27,574 nt of DNA, taken from assembly GCA_031549965.1 (NCBI GenBank), contig JAVBPB010000123.1, positions 1 through 27,574 of the forward strand. The letters are read 5' to 3'. The notes under the pieces are model-generated. The model did not search any database and was not told the origin of the DNA. It was given only the letters and a program-made list of their open reading frames with translations. Origin of the DNA: JAVBPB01 sp031549965 (GTDB lineage: Bacteria > Bacillota > Clostridia > Lachnospirales > Lachnospiraceae). This document shows, in pieces, positions 24,852 through 27,574 of this stretch (position 1 is its first letter; each line of letters opens with the position of its first letter). Made by a program: the position numbers and the translations under genes.

Positions 24852-25676
24852 TTACAACGTTAAAAAGTCCTTTGAATTTACACTTAATGAGATTGCCTTT
24901 GAAAAAATCTCCTGAGAAATTTGAGGAAATTTTTCATTTATTCTAATTAAATTAGCCTTATTATTAATAAATGCAGTTTTTTCAAATGGCCACCTAATTA
25001 CTGTAGGTGTTTTAAACCCTTCTCCCAATTCAAGCAATACTAACTTTTTATTAAGTGTTCTTTGTAGCCACGTCATATAATTATTCCATTGGTTTAAATA
25101 TCCTTGTTCAACATATTTGTTATCAACTCTTATATTTAAGTCTGCTGTTTCGCCACATAAATGGCATTTAGGCAATATATTGTCATTAAATTCTAAGTTT
25201 TCTTTAGCTAAACCATATATGAACGCATCTAAGTCTAAATTCCAAACCTGATTATTGCAAGGCTTGCTACATTGTAGTATTAATTCATTACCACAAGGGG
25301 ATACAATCCTATCCTTTGATATATTGGTAAAATTAAGCAATGCATCTGTATTGGTAGTTATTACAAAGTAATCTTTATTTTCGATTAATTGACTTAAGTT
25401 ATTTAAAATATTATTATATAAATTGCTTTTAATATATTTATTTTTTAAAGCTTTAAAAATAAATTCTAAAGTTTTTATTGATTGACAACTATCTTTTAAA
25501 TCCTTATAATTGTATATTCCAATACTATTTAGCGGGTGGTACATGTTTTTTACAACTTCATCATCGTTTAAATCTATAAGCTTCTCTGATGATAATTCTT
25601 CTCCAACTCCTATTAAAACAAATTCTGCATCTTTAATTTTTTTTATTATTTCATCAAATGTTGATTTATTTATCAT
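24852..25676 (-). CDS. Sirtuin-like protein related to class M (SirTM), altered active site
   Basis: A 274-residue Rossmann-fold protein. Its blocks line up with class M sirtuins: TTNTD (107-111) for the usual TQNID, LILQCSKPC (132-140) and KCHLCG (170-175) for the four-Cys zinc site, LNIRVDNKYV, and LVLLELGEGFKTP. The N-terminal NAD loop is GVGEELS (23-29) rather than GAGIS. The position of the classical catalytic His is a Cys (SPCGN, 126-130), so lysine deacetylase activity is doubtful; ADP-ribosyl transfer or NAD binding are alternatives. The ATG at 25676 follows GGAGG; four more residues are possible upstream. No macrodomain, GcvH-like or lipoate ligase gene lies nearby. It may lead the transcript into the zinc-ribbon membrane protein gene 80 bases downstream. 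Confidence 0.75.
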   Translation of the reverse strand: MINKSTFDEIIKKIKDAEFVLIGVGEELSSEKLIDLNDDEVVKNMYHPLNSIGIYNYKDLKDSCQSIKTLEFIFKALKNKYIKSNLYNNILNNLSQLIENKDYFVITTNTDALLNFTNISKDRIVSPCGNELILQCSKPCNNQVWNLDLDAFIYGLAKENLEFNDNILPKCHLCGETADLNIRVDNKYVEQGYLNQWNNYMTWLQRTLNKKLVLLELGEGFKTPTVIRWPFEKTAFINNKANLIRINEKFPQISQEIFSKAISLSVNSKDFLTL

Positions 25677-25871
25677 GAAAACCTCCATTTTTTTAAGTCT
25701 TTGCTATTTTTTTTATTGATACAATGTATTTTTTAGCTAAATATTCATATTATAATATAAAATACTATTTATTTTCTGTTTTAAAGTTACTAAATATATT
25801 TTTATAAGTTATCCTTTTTTGTCTATTTTTTTATAAAAATATATTGTTTTAAACACTTTAATATTTTACTG

Positions 25872-25900
25872 TTGCAAGTCAACATATTTTGTACTATATT
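25872..25900 (+). promoter_or_regulatory. Promoter of the DUF6465-like gene
   Basis: TTGCAA (25872-25877) and TATATT (25895-25900) with a 17-base spacer. The -10 has one mismatch and the -35 two. The start would fall near 25907, about 27 bases before the ATG. Confidence 0.5.
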
Positions 25901-25933
25901 AAGTAAGTAATAAATTTATAAAGGAGGTAAATT

Positions 25934-26134
25934 ATGAAATCGACGTTATACATTGAGCACCTTGGCCAACAACTAGATGATAAAACATTAATTTCAAAAG
26001 TAAAAGAATTATGGGTTGAATCTGGCAGTAAACTTAAAGATATAAAAACTATCAACCTATATGTTAAACCAGAAGAAAATACTGTATATTATGTGGTTAA
26101 TGATACCTTTAAAGGTAATTATCCCATGATTTAG
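25934..26134 (+). CDS. Small DUF6465-like protein, 66 aa
   Basis: A 66-residue soluble protein with AAGGAGG directly upstream of its ATG. The pattern MKSTLYIEHLGQQ, then VKELWVESG, then KDIKTINLYVKPEENTVYYVVND matches what I remember of the small DUF6465 family in Lachnospiraceae. A beta-hairpin, helix, two-strand fold is likely. The function is not known. It is transcribed alone, between a promoter and an intrinsic terminator, and divergent from the sirtuin-like gene. It is a complete gene, not a fragment. Confidence 0.82.
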   Translation: MKSTLYIEHLGQQLDDKTLISKVKELWVESGSKLKDIKTINLYVKPEENTVYYVVNDTFKGNYPMI

Positions 26135-26160
26135 TACATTTTTGGTTTATCATTTTACAT

Positions 26161-26196
26161 AATAATAGACTGTGGTTAACAGTCTATTATTTTTTT
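26161..26196 (+). terminator. Intrinsic terminator of the DUF6465-like gene
   Basis: AATAATAGACTGT (26161-26173) pairs perfectly with ACAGTCTATTATT (26179-26191) around the loop GGTTA, followed by Ts on the plus strand. The cheV stop codon lies just beyond, so the hairpin may also act on that transcript, though no T tract follows on the minus strand. Confidence 0.85.
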
Positions 26197-27096
26197 CTAT
26201 TTAATTAATTTATCAATTTGTTCTACTAACAGACCAATTTCTGGTTTTGATAATTGAGCATCTGCTCCTAATGATTCACCTTTTCTTCTCATTTCGTCAT
26301 TTACTAATGAAGAGAAAATGACTACTGGTACAGAATTTAGTTCTGGATCGTCTTTTATTAATTTTGTTAATCTATGTCCATCCATTTGAGGCATTTCAAT
26401 ATCTGTGATTACACAATGAACTTTATTTGCAATTGTACCATTATTCTTATATTCGGATAATTTATCCCATGCTTCTTTACCATTAGTAGTAATTGTTAAG
26501 TTTGTATATCCAGCCTTAACCAGTGAATCTCTTATTAATCTACATAGTAATGGAGAATCTTCTGCTATTAAAATAGGAGAATTATTGCGTGTTCTCTCTC
26601 CTAATCTATCAATATCCGATACTTTTAATCCTGTCTCAGGGCTTATTTCAGCAACTATTTTTTCAAAATCTAATATAACTATTAACTTATCTTGTAGTTT
26701 TACAATACCAGTGGCTACTCCTGCTCCAGCACCACTAATTGTATCATCTGGCTTTACAATGTTAGACCATGAAATCCTATGTATACCTAACACACTATGA
26801 ACATGAAAAGCGGTATTTAATTTATTAAAGTTAGTTACAATAAACATATCAATTGCCTGATTATCAGATGGCGGTAAATTTAGGCATTTAGCTAAATCAA
26901 CTATTGATATAATCTGGTCTCTAGGCATAAATATGCCTTCAATGCAAGGATGAGAGTTTGGAATCGGAGTAACTTTTTGATATGACAATATCTCTTTAAT
27001 TTTTGCTACATTAATCCCATAATAATTATTACCAACTCTAAATTCCAGTATTTCTAATTCATTGGTTCCGCTCTCAAGTAAAATGTTTGTTTCCAT
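26197..27096 (-). CDS. cheV: Chemotaxis protein CheV (CheW-REC)
   Basis: CheV couples chemoreceptors to CheA and adapts through phosphorylation. The 299-residue protein has an N-terminal CheW-like domain (about 1-160: EILEFRVGNNYYGINVAKIKEIL, then FMPRDQIISIVDLAKCL). A receiver domain (about 172-299) has the acidic pair in AEDSP, the phosphoacceptor Asp in VITDIEMPQMDG and the conserved Lys in SKPE. The start is the ATG at 27096 because GGGAGG lies just before it; an upstream TTG at 27111 would include that binding site. Together with the two chemoreceptors in this window it points to an active chemotaxis system, although no cheA, cheW or flagellar gene is present here. Confidence 0.95.
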   Translation of the reverse strand: METNILLESGTNELEILEFRVGNNYYGINVAKIKEILSYQKVTPIPNSHPCIEGIFMPRDQIISIVDLAKCLNLPPSDNQAIDMFIVTNFNKLNTAFHVHSVLGIHRISWSNIVKPDDTISGAGAGVATGIVKLQDKLIVILDFEKIVAEISPETGLKVSDIDRLGERTRNNSPILIAEDSPLLCRLIRDSLVKAGYTNLTITTNGKEAWDKLSEYKNNGTIANKVHCVITDIEMPQMDGHRLTKLIKDDPELNSVPVVIFSSLVNDEMRRKGESLGADAQLSKPEIGLLVEQIDKLIK

Positions 27097-27111
27097 GCAA
27101 TTACCTCCCAA

Positions 27112-27371
27112 TATTTTGTCTATAATTAATTTTACTTTATTACAAAATTCCCTTTATTACATTAAATATTATTTATTCATTATATCATATACACATTCTA
27201 AATGCAAGATTTTAGAATCTATATAATTTAATATTTATATATTACAATTTACAGTCCACTTACAAAAAAGATTAAAATATTAATCTACTTTGTCAAAGAG
27301 ATTTTAGTGTTTTCTATTAGTATAAAGTAGCTATAAATGAAAATATTTATATATTATTATATACTTAGCAT
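27112..27371. other. Intergenic region between the rRNA terminator and cheV
   Basis: Very AT-rich. The only notable structure is AGATTAA-AATA-TTAATCT (27269-27286), a 7-bp hairpin that on the minus strand is followed by a T run. It could be a weak second rRNA terminator or lie in the cheV promoter region, where TTGACA (27296-27291) reads on the minus strand without a good -10. No SigD-type promoter for cheV is evident. Confidence 0.4.
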
Positions 27372-27417
27372 CAAAAAAAGTCCCTAAAATACGAATTTTT
27401 AAATTCTTATTTTGGGA
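27372..27417 (-). terminator. Intrinsic terminator of the rRNA operon
   Basis: The arms 27381-27398 and 27401-27417 pair over about 16 bp with one bulge and one mismatch. On the minus strand they are followed by seven Ts (27379-27373). It lies about 70 bases past the 23S 3' end and closes the operon. Confidence 0.82.
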
Positions 27418-27489
27418 AACTTAAATTTGAATAATATACCTTCAAAACTACACATTGAAATCATCCGATAAACTTATTTTTTAACCTAT

Positions 27490-27574
27490 TGGTTAAGCCC
27501 TCGACCTATTAGTATTAATCAGCTACATGCATTACTGCACTTCCACCTTTAACCTATCTACCTTGTCGTCTTCA
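27490..27574 (-). rRNA. 23S ribosomal RNA, 3' end (partial)
   Basis: The reverse complement of this stretch is the conserved 23S tail: GAAGACGACAAGGTAGATAG, then GGTGGAAGTGCAGTAATGCA, then CTGATTAATACTAATAGGTC and GAGGGCTTAACC. The gene reads leftwards and runs off the right edge. The 3' end lies near 27490, where the TTAACC-TATT-GGTTAA stem begins. The next 70 bases to the terminator do not contain a 5S gene. Confidence 0.95.

Overview
The window is strongly AT-rich bacterial DNA from a spore-forming, chemotactic member of the Clostridia, most likely a Lachnospiraceae-type anaerobe. The evidence is a complete spoIVA behind a perfect SigE promoter, a heterotetrameric pyrDB/pyrK dihydroorotate dehydrogenase, two methyl-accepting chemotaxis proteins plus CheV, consensus SigA promoters, strong AGGAGG ribosome binding sites, and small proteins of types I associate with Lachnospiraceae. 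It is mostly core chromosome. I see no phage, insertion sequence, CRISPR array, tRNA or defence island.

Layout, left to right. Positions 1-1005 are mostly non-coding: 19 perfect copies of TTTTGA at the edge, and one minus-strand 50-codon membrane peptide gene (537-689). Then comes a minus-strand pyrimidine operon pyrK-pyrDB-pyrE (3423-1006). Divergent from it, a three-gene ABC-2 exporter (3724-6374) runs from a perfect SigA promoter with a LexA-like palindrome at its start site. Two hairpins separate it from a convergent minus-strand pair, an AI-2E-type permease and a COG2509-type FAD dehydrogenase (9224-6547). Further minus-strand genes follow: an unknown 78-residue protein, a calcineurin-type phosphoesterase, a secreted SH3-SH3-NlpC/P60 peptidoglycan hydrolase with two promoters, and an AzgA/PbuG-type purine permease. 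A plus-strand chemoreceptor with a full amino-acid-binding dCache motif (13959-16037) converges on spoIVA (17601-16123).

After a YfbR-like HD deoxynucleotidase (plus strand), a perfect 50-bp palindrome ends both it and the following minus-strand cluster. In transcription order that cluster is a class-M-like sirtuin relative, an unusual zinc-ribbon/acidic/Lys-Gly-rich membrane protein, hisH, hisF, ung and a second chemoreceptor whose start codon appears non-canonical. A small DUF6465-like gene (plus), cheV (minus) and the 3' end of a minus-strand 23S rRNA gene close the window. The rRNA operon ends in a terminator with no 5S gene after the 23S.

Functional themes are nucleotide metabolism (UMP synthesis, purine uptake, deoxynucleotide turnover, uracil repair), chemotaxis, envelope remodelling and sporulation. 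I do not see a complete new multi-gene system. The best leads are the possible SOS control of the exporter, the sirtuin relative without its usual partners, the Zn-ribbon/Lys-Gly-rich membrane protein joined to hisHF, and the non-AUG start of the second chemoreceptor.
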